Source of the DNA: Mariprofundaceae bacterium
Lineage (GTDB): Bacteria > Pseudomonadota > Zetaproteobacteria > Mariprofundales > Mariprofundaceae
Direction: 5' to 3'
Assembly (NCBI GenBank): GCA_015488125.1
Contig: WFOJ01000147.1
Span: 1-9,881 of the forward strand
Length of the DNA: 9,881 nucleotides
Part shown: one piece after another, positions 1 through 7,283 of the stretch
Layout: the number at the start of each line of letters is the position of its first letter
How positions within the stretch are numbered: the first letter of the stretch is position 1
Notes under the pieces: generated by a model
What the model saw: the letters and a program-made list of their open reading frames with translations, nothing else
Told to the model about the DNA's origin: nothing
The model's database searches: none
Made by a program: the position numbers and the translations under genes

Positions 1-1645
1 ACTCATTGAGCAGTCCATCCAGTAACGGGGCCTGCGCCCGGTAGCGCATGGCTGAACTGACCACCTGATCCGCAAGATTCCCGCTCGCCGGTTCACCCTC
101 ACTACTGCGACCACCACCGGTCAGGCCATCAGCCTGCACAATACGGATGCTTTCAATCTGCTCCATCGGCTTAACGCTTTCAGCGATAATAGCAGGCAGA
201 TGTTCAATAAGCGCCAGCCGCACCTGCATGGCAATTTGTTCCGCCGACAGCAAATTGGCAGCCTCATTCAAGCTTCGTTTACCTGCTGCTTCCACCTCAT
301 AGCGACGTTGCTGCGCTTCGGCTTGCATCAACTCGGCATCGGCATCAGCACGGGAGGCAATGCGCACCCGCTCGGCTTCTGCCTGAGCAAGCGTGGTGAT
401 CGCCTCGGCCTTATCTCGCGCTGCCTCTTCTTCGGCATGAGCCGCAGTGGTCACGCTGATGGCGTCGCGTTCGGCCTGCTGGGCAGCTTCCACCAATTGC
501 ACTTTTTTCACACGCTCGGCCTGTTCGACTTCCCGCGCTGTAATCACCTGCTCTTCAGCCTGTGCCGCCTTGGCGCGTGCCAGATCTGCCTCTGCCTGAG
601 CCACGGATTTGGCACGGGATTTCTCTGCTACGGCAATATCACGTTCCTGACCGGCAATCGCCACCGCTTTTTCCTTGCTGATATCGCTTTCCCGTACCAG
701 TTGTTCTTTCTGGATACGGGCTTTTTCAATTTCAAGAGCGGAAGCAATGCGGGCTTGTTCCACCTGTTGCCGGGCAATAATCTTGGCCTGTTCCGCCTCC
801 TGCTCCTGTTGCGCCTGCTCACGAGCGATTTCTGCCATTTGACTGGCCTTGCGCGTGGCAATTTCACGCTGTTGTTCCATTTCGGCATATTCTTCGTCAC
901 GTTCCAGGGTCAGCCGCAGCTGTGCTGCTTCGAGGTTCTTGCGCTTGATATTCACCTCGGTATCCTGCTGAATATCATTACGCTCCTTGCGCTTGGCTTC
1001 AATCAGCCGGGTTAGCGAAGTCATGCCCTGGGCATCAAAGGCATTTTTTTCATTCAGGTATTCCAGATTGGTCTGATCCAGCCCAGTGAGCGATACCGTC
1101 TCCAGTTCCAGGCCGTTTTTGAGCAAATCCTCCGACACTGCATGATGCACACTTTGCACAAAATTGGTGCGTTTTTCGTGCAGTTCTTCCATGGTCATTT
1201 CCGCTGCCACCGAGCGCAGCACATCGACGAATTTACCTTCGACCAAATTCTTGAGTACTTCCGGATCCATGGTTTTTTGCCCCAGCGTCTGCGCTGCATC
1301 GGCAATGCTTTCTTCCGTTGGCTTGACGCGCACATAAAACTCAACCGCCACATCCACGCGCATGCGATCGCGGGTGATCAGTGCCTGTTCGTTAGCGCGA
1401 CGCACTTCCAGCCGTAGTGTGTTCATGTTCACCGGAATGATTTCATGCACAATCGGCAACACCAACGCGCCACCGTTGAGAATCACCCGCTGACCGCCCA
1501 TGCCCGTGCGCACAAAGGCGACTTCTTTCGAGGCTCGTTGATAAAGTCTGGCAAATACCATGCCGATCATGAATACCAGTCCGATAACGACCCCAATGAT
1601 TACGCCCACGAGGATCAATCCGTTTCCCACTATTTCGTTTTCCAT
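1..1645 (-). CDS. yqiK: Flotillin-like SPFH/band 7 membrane protein YqiK (C-terminus cut by window edge)
   Basis: This is a bacterial flotillin, a scaffold protein thought to organise inner-membrane microdomains. About 548 residues are visible, close to the roughly 550 of E. coli YqiK, so only a few C-terminal residues should be missing beyond base 1. The protein begins MENEIVGNGLILVGVIIGVV, one hydrophobic anchor (about residues 7-29). An SPFH/band 7 domain follows (about 45-200, with GMGGQRVILNGGALVLPIVH near its start). Next comes a long Glu/Ala/Gln/Arg-rich coiled coil (about 215-440) full of repeated EA and AEA steps, then a flotillin C-terminal segment with SLNEAANLLSAEQIAMQVRL. The ATG at 1645 is preceded by GGGAG six bases upstream. 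The gene begins 12 bp after the yqiJ stop, so the two are almost certainly cotranscribed. The family assignment is firm; the microdomain role is inferred from the family. Confidence 0.93.
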   Translation of the reverse strand, partial: MENEIVGNGLILVGVIIGVVIGLVFMIGMVFARLYQRASKEVAFVRTGMGGQRVILNGGALVLPIVHEIIPVNMNTLRLEVRRANEQALITRDRMRVDVAVEFYVRVKPTEESIADAAQTLGQKTMDPEVLKNLVEGKFVDVLRSVAAEMTMEELHEKRTNFVQSVHHAVSEDLLKNGLELETVSLTGLDQTNLEYLNEKNAFDAQGMTSLTRLIEAKRKERNDIQQDTEVNIKRKNLEAAQLRLTLERDEEYAEMEQQREIATRKASQMAEIAREQAQQEQEAEQAKIIARQQVEQARIASALEIEKARIQKEQLVRESDISKEKAVAIAGQERDIAVAEKSRAKSVAQAEADLARAKAAQAEEQVITAREVEQAERVKKVQLVEAAQQAERDAISVTTAAHAEEEAARDKAEAITTLAQAEAERVRIASRADADAELMQAEAQQRRYEVEAAGKRSLNEAANLLSAEQIAMQVRLALIEHLPAIIAESVKPMEQIESIRIVQADGLTGGGRSSEGEPASGNLADQVVSSAMRYRAQAPLLDGLLNE

Positions 1646-1657
1646 TGCTATCTCCCG

Positions 1658-2305
1658 TTACACCTCATGAAATGGCATGGCAATGAACACATCGCCATGC
1701 AAATGCTCAACGACGACAATCTGCTCACCCTGAGCAAAACTTTCCTCTTCACTTGCTGGTTCCACCAGCACATAATGCCGCTGGCCATACGCATCGTGAA
1801 CCCTCGCCTGTGCCGGATGGTTTTTGCGCGCCGTCCCCTGCACAATGACTCCCAGCTTCCCGGCCAGGCTCTGCTGCGAGACAGCTGAGCTTTCCTCCTT
1901 CGGCATCCAGCGAGCAACCGCAGCCACCACCGGTCGCATAGCCATCACGGCCACGACGAACACCGGCAATGCTGCCAGCCAACCGGGCAGCATGCTGCCC
2001 ATCAAAGCCTTGACCAGTTGCTGTAACAACAAGCCCGACACTGCAAACAAGGCCAGAAACACGGATAATATAACGAGAAATGGCGCTTTACCCAGCATCA
2101 GCCAGGTCAGCGCGCCATCGCCGCCAGCCCATGCATCGGAAGACATGCCCGGATCAACGTCAAAATCCGGCAATAAATCATCAATAGCTGAAAAGAAGCT
2201 GGAGCCAATGAGTAACGATAACATTTCCAGCAAAACAAAGGAAAACAGCAGCGCCAGCGCAACACTGAAAGGCAATATCGGCGGTTGAAGAAAAAAAGAT
2301 AACAT
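1658..2305 (-). CDS. yqiJ: YqiJ-like inner-membrane protein with C-terminal OB-fold (NfeD/DUF1449 type)
   Basis: This 215-residue membrane protein is the usual upstream partner of YqiK flotillins. Three hydrophobic stretches are visible: about residues 9-36 (LPFSVALALLFSFVLLEMLS region), 70-100 and 108-130. A soluble C-terminal part follows (about 143-215, LAGKLGVIVQGTARKNHPAQ onwards) that fits the small OB-fold barrel of NfeD-like proteins. Two ATGs stand in tandem at 2308 and 2305. GAGG lies six bases before the second and only three before the first, so I choose 2305. NfeD-like and flotillin genes are classically paired, and the 12-bp gap to yqiK supports a shared role in membrane organisation, which is an inference. 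A TTGACA box (2396-2401, minus) lies about 90 bp upstream, but I see no convincing -10 at the right distance. Confidence 0.9.
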   Translation of the reverse strand: MLSFFLQPPILPFSVALALLFSFVLLEMLSLLIGSSFFSAIDDLLPDFDVDPGMSSDAWAGGDGALTWLMLGKAPFLVILSVFLALFAVSGLLLQQLVKALMGSMLPGWLAALPVFVVAVMAMRPVVAAVARWMPKEESSAVSQQSLAGKLGVIVQGTARKNHPAQARVHDAYGQRHYVLVEPASEEESFAQGEQIVVVEHLHGDVFIAMPFHEV

Positions 2306-2433
2306 CATCTACCTCGCGGACAGCAGATCAGTCAGCGAAACGACACACCTGCCAAGCAAACCAGCGAAACAATTCTTCATACCGATGGCATTACTTGTCA
2401 AGCACTGCAACCAGAAATCTGTTGAACTTTAGG

Positions 2434-2590
2434 TGTTGATCAGCGTCCAATTTTGACCCCCTGTATGACCCCCGGCGAGAAGAATCGCCGGAGGTAAAAC
2501 ACAGGAGTGGTAACGTAGAAACGATTGCATGACTGGAAGCCGATGCGAAGTTGCCACGCAAGCAGTGTCGAACCGCGATGTGTCTGCACG
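2434..2590 (+). mobile_element. Probable left-end relic of an IS21-like insertion sequence
   Basis: This stretch holds no intact gene. It starts with TGTTGATCAGCGTCC and contains an 8-bp direct repeat TGACCCCC (2454-2461 and 2466-2473, 12-bp period), resembling the multiple subterminal repeats at IS21-family ends. A perfect 7-bp hairpin with a 6-base loop follows (2472-2491, arms CCGGCGA/TCGCCGG). From 2533 the plus strand reads LEADAKLPRKQCRTAM, which resembles the LEAD-x-LP segment near the N-terminus of some IstA transposases. The reading frame has no intact start and stops being transposase-like where the 163-bp element begins at 2591. The assignment comes from memory of the family and is tentative. 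The rest of the yqiJ-arsC gap (2309-2433) shows nothing else that I can name. Confidence 0.4.
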
Positions 2591-2753
2591 AGGAATTTAT
2601 CGGACTTTGATCAATCTACGACGAAAAAGCGGATATTGGCCAAATATTCATCCTGTTTTTGTTAAATAGCGCTGCTACTTACCGCCAACAGGTCGTATAT
2701 TTGACTCAATCTCGCTATTTCTCGTGACGATTGCCAAAGTTCGACAAATTCCT
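2591..2753. repeat. 163-bp near-palindromic (MITE-like) element, copy 1
   Basis: This is the first of two copies of the same 163-bp sequence; the other is at 8480-8642. They differ at about 17 positions and have no length difference. The outer 18 bp form imperfect terminal inverted repeats: AGGAATTTATCGGACTTT on the left, and AGGAATTTGTCGAACTTT when the right end is read from the other strand. Pairing continues inward with interruptions to a central hairpin centred on 2672, which is the exact midpoint of the element. It codes for nothing recognisable. I see no target-site duplication at this copy. It ends 26 bp downstream of the arsC stop, so it could also help end arsC transcription, although there is no T-run. 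An arm GATTGCC (2729-2735) also pairs with GGCAATC just outside the element (2754-2760). Confidence 0.8.
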
Positions 2754-2779
2754 GGCAATCATCAACAAATAGTTTGAAT

Positions 2780-3202
2780 TCATGTTTTGTCGTTGTTCAC
2801 GAATATTTCAATACGCGTTCTGATTTGATCGCGCACGCGGCGGAAGGCATTGGTGACGGCATCTTCTGTGCCGGTGGCTTTCGCAGGATCATCGAATGGC
2901 CAGTGCTGTTTTTCGCATGATGCCGGAACTACAGGGCAATGCTCATCAGCGTGGCCGCAAACGGTAATCAGCAAATCCATGGTATGCAGCAGCGCCGGAT
3001 CAAGAATTTCCGATGTCTGAGCGGAAATATCCACGCCTGCCTCACGCATGACGGCGATGGCACGCGGGTTTTTGCCGTGCGCCTCAATACCGGCGGAAAA
3101 AACATCGAAACGATCGCCGCCCAGGTATCGTAACCAGCCTTCCGCCATTTGCGAGCGGCAGGAATTACCGGTACAAAGAAACATGACTCGCATTTTACCC
3201 AT
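2780..3202 (-). CDS. arsC: Arsenate reductase, thioredoxin-coupled (low-molecular-weight phosphatase fold)
   Basis: This 140-residue cytoplasmic enzyme reduces arsenate to arsenite so that it can be exported. Counting from the ATG at 3202, the P-loop CTGNSCRS runs from Cys10 to Ser17. The resolving cysteines Cys82 and Cys89 lie in VCGHADEHC, and the general-acid motif FDDP has Asp104-Asp105. These positions match the thioredoxin-dependent S. aureus pI258-type enzyme, so the redox relay Cys10-Cys82-Cys89 should be intact. A further Cys96 is present. The longer reading frame opens with a GTG at 3211, but AGGTGG sits five bases before the ATG at 3202, so I prefer that start. The gene overlaps the end of ACR3 by 8 bp, which implies translational coupling. 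Downstream lies the 163-bp hairpin element. Confidence 0.95.
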   Translation of the reverse strand: MGKMRVMFLCTGNSCRSQMAEGWLRYLGGDRFDVFSAGIEAHGKNPRAIAVMREAGVDISAQTSEILDPALLHTMDLLITVCGHADEHCPVVPASCEKQHWPFDDPAKATGTEDAVTNAFRRVRDQIRTRIEIFVNNDKT

Positions 3203-4268
3203 GGTTTCCACCTACAGAAGCCGAATTTGCTCCGATGCCTGATTCATACCAGTGCCTTGAGCGGTTGACGATGGCGACGACTGACAGCATCACCGGTACT
3301 TCGACCAGTACGCCGACAACCGTGGCCAGCGCCGCGCCGGACTCAAAGCCGAATAATGCAATGGCCGCAGCCACAGCCAGCTCGAAAAAATTGGAAGCAC
3401 CGATCAGCGCCGAAGGCCCGGCTACTTCGTGTGCTACGCCAAGCTTGCGGTTTAGCCAGTAGGCCAGCATGGCGTTGAAATACACCTGCACGGTAATCGG
3501 TATCGCCAGCAGCAGGATCACCAGTGGCTGGTGGATGATCTGTTCACCCTGGAAGCCAAACAGCAACACCACCGTGACCAGCAGTGCCACCATGGATACC
3601 GGATCCATCATGTGCAACACGTCATCAAGTTTCCCCCGTGCCAGCAATACGCTGCGGCCAAGCCAGGCCACGGCAACCGGGATCACGATATACATAAGTA
3701 CGGAAAGGAACAGCGTATCCCAGGGGACGGTCACCGAAGCGACGCCAAGCAGCAGGCCAACAATCGGCGCAAAGGCGAAAATCATGATCACATCGTTCAA
3801 GGCGACCTGAGAAAGCGTGAATTGCGGATGACCGTCCGTCAGCCGCGACCAGACGAAGACCATTGCCGTACAGGGCGCTGCTGCCAGCAGAATCAGTCCT
3901 GCGATATAATCGTCAACCTGCGCCGGATCCAACCACCTGGCAAACAACAGACGTAAAAAAATGAAGCCCAGCAATGCCATGGAGAACGGCTTGACTAGCC
4001 AATTCACCGCCAGCGTCACCGCAATGCCCCGACGATGATGCCAGACTTCATGCAATGCCGAATAATCAATCTTCAGCAGCATGGGCAGAATCATCGCCCA
4101 GACCAGCGCTGCTACTGGTAGATTGATGTGCGCGACTTCCATGTTACCCAGTACATGAAACAGTCCTGGCGCCAGGTTACCCAGTCCGATGCCGACAACA
4201 ATGGCGAGAAACACCCAAAGTGTCAGATAGCGCGCGAATGGCCCCAGCACCTGTTTTGAGTTGTCCAT
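3195..4268 (-). CDS. acr3: Arsenite efflux transporter, ACR3 family
   Basis: This 357-residue inner-membrane carrier pumps arsenite (and possibly antimonite) out of the cell using the proton motive force. It has about ten hydrophobic segments, as expected for ACR3. The conserved TM4 cysteine is in AAPCTAMVFVWS (Cys133), and the conserved glutamate late in the protein is in GASNFFELAVA (Glu296). Both residues are needed for transport in characterised members. The start ATG at 4268 is preceded by GGAGGTGG with a 4-base gap, a strong ribosome binding site. It is the first gene of a two-gene operon with arsC. The symbol arsB is often used for this family, but the protein is ACR3, not the unrelated ArsB. 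The C-terminal tail after about residue 340 is polar and probably cytoplasmic. Confidence 0.95.
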   Translation of the reverse strand: MDNSKQVLGPFARYLTLWVFLAIVVGIGLGNLAPGLFHVLGNMEVAHINLPVAALVWAMILPMLLKIDYSALHEVWHHRRGIAVTLAVNWLVKPFSMALLGFIFLRLLFARWLDPAQVDDYIAGLILLAAAPCTAMVFVWSRLTDGHPQFTLSQVALNDVIMIFAFAPIVGLLLGVASVTVPWDTLFLSVLMYIVIPVAVAWLGRSVLLARGKLDDVLHMMDPVSMVALLVTVVLLFGFQGEQIIHQPLVILLLAIPITVQVYFNAMLAYWLNRKLGVAHEVAGPSALIGASNFFELAVAAAIALFGFESGAALATVVGVLVEVPVMLSVVAIVNRSRHWYESGIGANSASVGGNHG

Positions 4269-4295
4269 ATTTCCACCTCCGTGAATCGGCGGTCA

Positions 4296-4323
4296 ATCAT
4301 ATCCGAATATATGGATATGTAAA
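4296..4323 (-). promoter_or_regulatory. acr3-arsC promoter with overlapping ArsR-like operator
   Basis: On the minus strand TTTACA (4318-4323) and TATGAT (4296-4301) are separated by 16 bp and lie just upstream of acr3, so they form a good sigma-70 promoter. A 22-bp inverted repeat (4298-4319), CATATCC-8 bp-GGATATG, covers the spacer and most of the -10. A repressor bound there would exclude RNA polymerase. AT-rich dyads of this kind are typical of ArsR/SmtB regulators, so arsenite-inducible repression is likely, but the protein that binds is inferred. No arsR gene is present next to the operon in this window. Confidence 0.65.
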
Positions 4324-4402
4324 TCAAGCATGAAACGGGAGCTGCGAGCAAACGTGGACACCACATCGCGAACAGGCAAGTCGCTTTCCGGGAAGGCAAT
4401 CC

Positions 4403-5020
4403 TTACTGGCTGATGCGGGTGATTACATCCTGAAGTTGCTGTTGATGTCTGGGGAAGAAATGGGATGCGCCCTGGATGCAATGCCACTCGCTGTCAGGGC
4501 ATGTGGCTGCCCATGACGAGAGCTGATCAAACGGCACAATTTCATCCTGTTCGGCGGCGATAATATGGCATGGCGCGTGATGGCTGCGTTGCTGCATGAA
4601 ACTGAAATCATGCATGTGGACAGCAGGTGCCACGGCAATCATGCGCGAGATGCGTTCGTCATCACAGGCAGCGCGCAGCCCGGCATAACAGCCAAAAGAA
4701 AAACCAGCTATCCATAAACCGTCATGATCTACCTGTTGTTCCAGCCAGTTCAGCGCGGCGCGGGCATCATCAACTTCTCCGCGACCGTTATCCCAGCAGC
4801 CTTCACTGCCCTCTACGCCACGAAAATTAAAACGCAGCACGCCAAGACCGGCATCGCCCATGGCCCTGGCCATCCAGTACACCACCTTGTTGCGCATCGT
4901 GCCGCCGTAAAGAGGATGAGGGTGACACAGAACAACAGCAGGCGAAGTAGCCCTGCCAGGCTGGAAAATCGCTTCCAGCCTGCCGACAGGGCCTGCAATA
5001 TCCAAACGCTGATGTTGCAC
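4403..5020 (-). CDS. Small alpha/beta hydrolase (COG2945-like)
   Basis: This 205-residue cytoplasmic alpha/beta hydrolase has an unknown substrate. The complete triad can be placed: nucleophile Ser108 in GFSFG, Asp159 in EQDEIVP, and His187 in GASHFF. The oxyanion-side motif HPHPLYGG (residues 33-40) and FNFRGVEGSEG (64-74) are typical of the COG2945 group. There is no signal peptide or lid domain. The start is a GTG at 5020 whose G is also the last base of the recQ TAG stop, so the genes overlap by one base and translation is probably coupled; no strong ribosome binding site is visible. Downstream, 4324-4402 shows no clear terminator before the acr3 promoter. The fold is certain; physiological function and any link to RecQ are unknown. 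Confidence 0.88.
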   Translation of the reverse strand: MQHQRLDIAGPVGRLEAIFQPGRATSPAVVLCHPHPLYGGTMRNKVVYWMARAMGDAGLGVLRFNFRGVEGSEGCWDNGRGEVDDARAALNWLEQQVDHDGLWIAGFSFGCYAGLRAACDDERISRMIAVAPAVHMHDFSFMQQRSHHAPCHIIAAEQDEIVPFDQLSSWAATCPDSEWHCIQGASHFFPRHQQQLQDVITRISQ

Positions 5021-7179
5021 TAGTTAACGCCGATTGCCTCGCGCCAGGCAAGCACCAGACGGAACATTTCATTGCTCAGTTCAACGCTGAGCGATTGTTT
5101 CAGTTCGGAAAGTGAGGCATAAGGATCAGCGTTATCCAGTTCTTCCATGACAGTATCGAAATCCTCAATCAGTTCCGGGACGCGAATATGATAAGCCGCG
5201 CGCACCAGTGCGGTATAGTGATTCAACACCGTTTTCTGGCTGATCCCCAGTTCCGCCGCGATTTCATCCTGTGTCTTGCCTTTACGGTAAAGTTGCCAGG
5301 TATGTGCCTGGGCATCGGTAGGTGGCGGACCTTTGGCCATCAGTTTAAGCGAAGTACCCGGGGCGCTTTCTTTGGCTGCTTCATCGCGGGCATGTTGTTC
5401 CAGGATAGGCCGAAAGGCATCGGCATAAGCTTCAAATTTATGCCTTCCCATGCCGCTTAGGCTTAACATCGCTTCATCCGTTGGATCAGTGAGCTGACTC
5501 ATTTCTGTCAATGTTACATCGCTGAACAGCGTATGAGGAGCGACATCCTCTTCTTCTGCCAGTTTCTCACGGACTTCAACAAGCTTCTTGAACAGCGCCT
5601 CATTTCGACCCTGACTGAAGCGGCGCAGTTTGCGTTTAATACCCGGCTGATATTTGGCAAGAATAACCGGTGTTTTTTCACGCAGCAGGGCGCGCCCTTT
5701 TTTGGTGATCACCAATGCCCCACGTCTGGATACATCCTGTGAGAAATAACCCTGATGCACCAGTTGGCGAAGGATGGACATCCATTCATCAACATTGATG
5801 TTGGGATTATAGCCATGTGTTTTCAGGCGATCGTGCTTATTGGCCAGGATGCGGGCGTTTTTTGAACCGCGCAGCACATCGACGATATAGCCAATCGCAA
5901 AATCACCTTTGGCTTCGCGTACGCATTGCAGGGCCGCAATGGCAATATCCGAAGCGTCATAGGTTTCCGGCGGGTCAAGGCAAACATCGCAGTTGCCGCA
6001 AGGTTCTTCACGCTCTTCACCAAAGTAACCCAGCAGCACGCGACGGCGGCAAGTCAGCGCCTCGGAAAGGGCAATCATGCTGTTCAGTTTATGAATTTCG
6101 ACACGACGCTGGTCAATGTTTTCCACATTTTCAATCAACCGCCGCACCAGGTTGACATCGTCTGAGCCATACAGCAGCAAAGCCTCTGATTCCAACCCAT
6201 CACGGCCAGCACGGCCTGTTTCCTGGTAATAGGATTCAATGCTTTTGGGCAGATCGTGATGGATCACAAAGCGGACATTGGGTTTATCCACCCCCATGCC
6301 AAAGGCGATGGTTGCGACGATCACATTGATGCGGTCACGGAGAAAATCGTCCTGCACTTTTTCGCGTACGCGCCCTGGCATGCCCGCATGATAGGCCGAG
6401 GCGCGAATGCCATGGCGTTGCAGATTCACCGCCATATCTTCCACCCGCTTGCGGGAAAGGCAATAAATAATGCCTGAGGCGCCCTTCCAGTCTTCGAGAA
6501 ACTGCAATACCTGGGTGAGCGGTTGACGCTTTTCCGCCACCAGATAGCGGATATTCGGGCGATCAAAGCTGGAGATGAAACGTTTGGCTTTGGTCAGCTT
6601 CAAGCGCTCGGCAATATCCTCGCGGGTATGTTCATCCGCCGTGGCCGTGAGTGCAATCATGGGAACATCCGGCAGAATATCACGGAGTTCGCCAAGGCGC
6701 ACATACTCGGGGCGGAAATCATGCCCCCACTGGGAAACGCAATGCGCTTCATCAATGGCAAACAGCGCGACTTTGACTTTCTCCAGTCGCGCCAGGAATG
6801 TTTTGGTCAGCAGGCGTTCCGGGGCAACATACAGTAGATCCAGTTCTCCCGACTCAAAACGGCTGAGTACTTCACGCGATTCAGCGGATTTTAACGATGA
6901 ATTGTAATAAGCAGCATTCACGCCACAGCGCACCAGCGCATCCACCTGATCTTTCATCAGCGAGATCAGCGGCGACACGACAATGCCCGTACCCTCACGC
7001 ATAATTGACGGAATTTGATAGCACAGCGATTTACCGCCGCCAGTCGGCATCAGGACGAAGGCATCCTTGCCATCAAGTTGAGCGCAGATGATCTCTTCCT
7101 GCATAGGGCGGAAGGCATCGTAGCCAAATGATTCTTTGAGCACCTTGCGGGCTTGTTCTTTCATCTTTTTCGTAGCCAT
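5020..7179 (-). CDS. recQ: ATP-dependent DNA helicase RecQ
   Basis: RecQ is a 3'-to-5' DNA helicase that acts in recombination and fork repair. Counting from the ATG at 7179 the protein has 719 residues, against about 610 in E. coli. Visible parts are Walker A MPTGGGKS (44-51), DEAH box (143-146), QWGHDFRPEY aromatic loop (150-159) and motif VI QETGRAGRDG (319-328). Four zinc cysteines follow, Cys377 in the CRRR turn and Cys394, Cys397 and Cys400 in CGNCDVC. A winged-helix RQC domain (about 405-505) and an HRDC domain (about 522-600) come next. The extra C-terminus (about 620-719) holds a helix-turn-helix, KTQDEIAAELGISQKTVLNH (635-654), a known add-on in some RecQ proteins. The frame could extend to a TTG at 7215, but the homology starts at MATKKMKEQA and that TTG is part of the -35 box, so I reject it. 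No ribosome binding site precedes the chosen ATG. Confidence 0.96.
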   Translation of the reverse strand: MATKKMKEQARKVLKESFGYDAFRPMQEEIICAQLDGKDAFVLMPTGGGKSLCYQIPSIMREGTGIVVSPLISLMKDQVDALVRCGVNAAYYNSSLKSAESREVLSRFESGELDLLYVAPERLLTKTFLARLEKVKVALFAIDEAHCVSQWGHDFRPEYVRLGELRDILPDVPMIALTATADEHTREDIAERLKLTKAKRFISSFDRPNIRYLVAEKRQPLTQVLQFLEDWKGASGIIYCLSRKRVEDMAVNLQRHGIRASAYHAGMPGRVREKVQDDFLRDRINVIVATIAFGMGVDKPNVRFVIHHDLPKSIESYYQETGRAGRDGLESEALLLYGSDDVNLVRRLIENVENIDQRRVEIHKLNSMIALSEALTCRRRVLLGYFGEEREEPCGNCDVCLDPPETYDASDIAIAALQCVREAKGDFAIGYIVDVLRGSKNARILANKHDRLKTHGYNPNINVDEWMSILRQLVHQGYFSQDVSRRGALVITKKGRALLREKTPVILAKYQPGIKRKLRRFSQGRNEALFKKLVEVREKLAEEEDVAPHTLFSDVTLTEMSQLTDPTDEAMLSLSGMGRHKFEAYADAFRPILEQHARDEAAKESAPGTSLKLMAKGPPPTDAQAHTWQLYRKGKTQDEIAAELGISQKTVLNHYTALVRAAYHIRVPELIEDFDTVMEELDNADPYASLSELKQSLSVELSNEMFRLVLAWREAIGVN

Positions 7180-7186
7180 GATTACT

Positions 7187-7215
7187 ATGGTAGTAATGAA
7201 AACAACGATTGTCAA
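7187..7215 (-). promoter_or_regulatory. recQ promoter with overlapping dyad, possibly giving a leaderless mRNA
   Basis: On the minus strand a perfect TTGACA (7210-7215) and TACCAT (7187-7192) are separated by 17 bp. Transcription would start about seven bases after the -10, essentially at the recQ ATG (7179), which fits the absence of a Shine-Dalgarno sequence. A perfect 7-bp inverted repeat with a 3-base centre, ATTACTA/TAGTAAT (7181-7197), covers the -10 and would be a natural operator. Promoter boxes are read directly; leaderless initiation and repression are inferences. Confidence 0.55.
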
Positions 7216-7246
7216 TGCAATCGTTCTAGTTAGGTATAAAAAACAC

Positions 7247-7275
7247 TTGAATTGCCAACATTTCGTACCTATATA
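7247..7275 (+). promoter_or_regulatory. hsp20 promoter
   Basis: TTGAAT (7247-7252) and TATATA (7270-7275) are separated by 17 bp, giving a good sigma-70 promoter. CTTGAA (7246-7251) also matches the -35 consensus of the heat-shock sigma factor RpoH, but the matching -10 (CCTATAT near 7268) is only a partial fit to CCCCATNT. A 6-bp inverted repeat TAGGTA/TACCTA (7231-7236 and 7266-7271) brackets the promoter. I see no CIRCE element. Confidence 0.6.
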
Positions 7276-7283
7276 AATAACGC

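Noticed and set aside
200..1015. A 271-codon open frame on the plus strand
   Set aside because: It is the antisense of the flotillin coiled coil. Its composition is unlike a real protein, and the minus-strand reading has domain-level similarity along its whole length.
3531..3956. Plus-strand frames inside acr3 (also 3469-3810)
   Set aside because: They are shadows of the ACR3 gene, which has a strong ribosome binding site, conserved Cys and Glu, and operon context.
4300..7200. RecQ plus hydrolase considered as part of a defence system
   Set aside because: RecQ has the standard housekeeping domain order and the hydrolase is a common small COG2945 type. No nuclease, sensor, reverse transcriptase or toxin gene is nearby.
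7180..7215. A 12-residue N-terminal extension of RecQ from TTG 7215
   Set aside because: The TTG is the first triplet of the TTGACA promoter box, the extension has no RecQ similarity, and MATKKMKEQA is a normal RecQ start.
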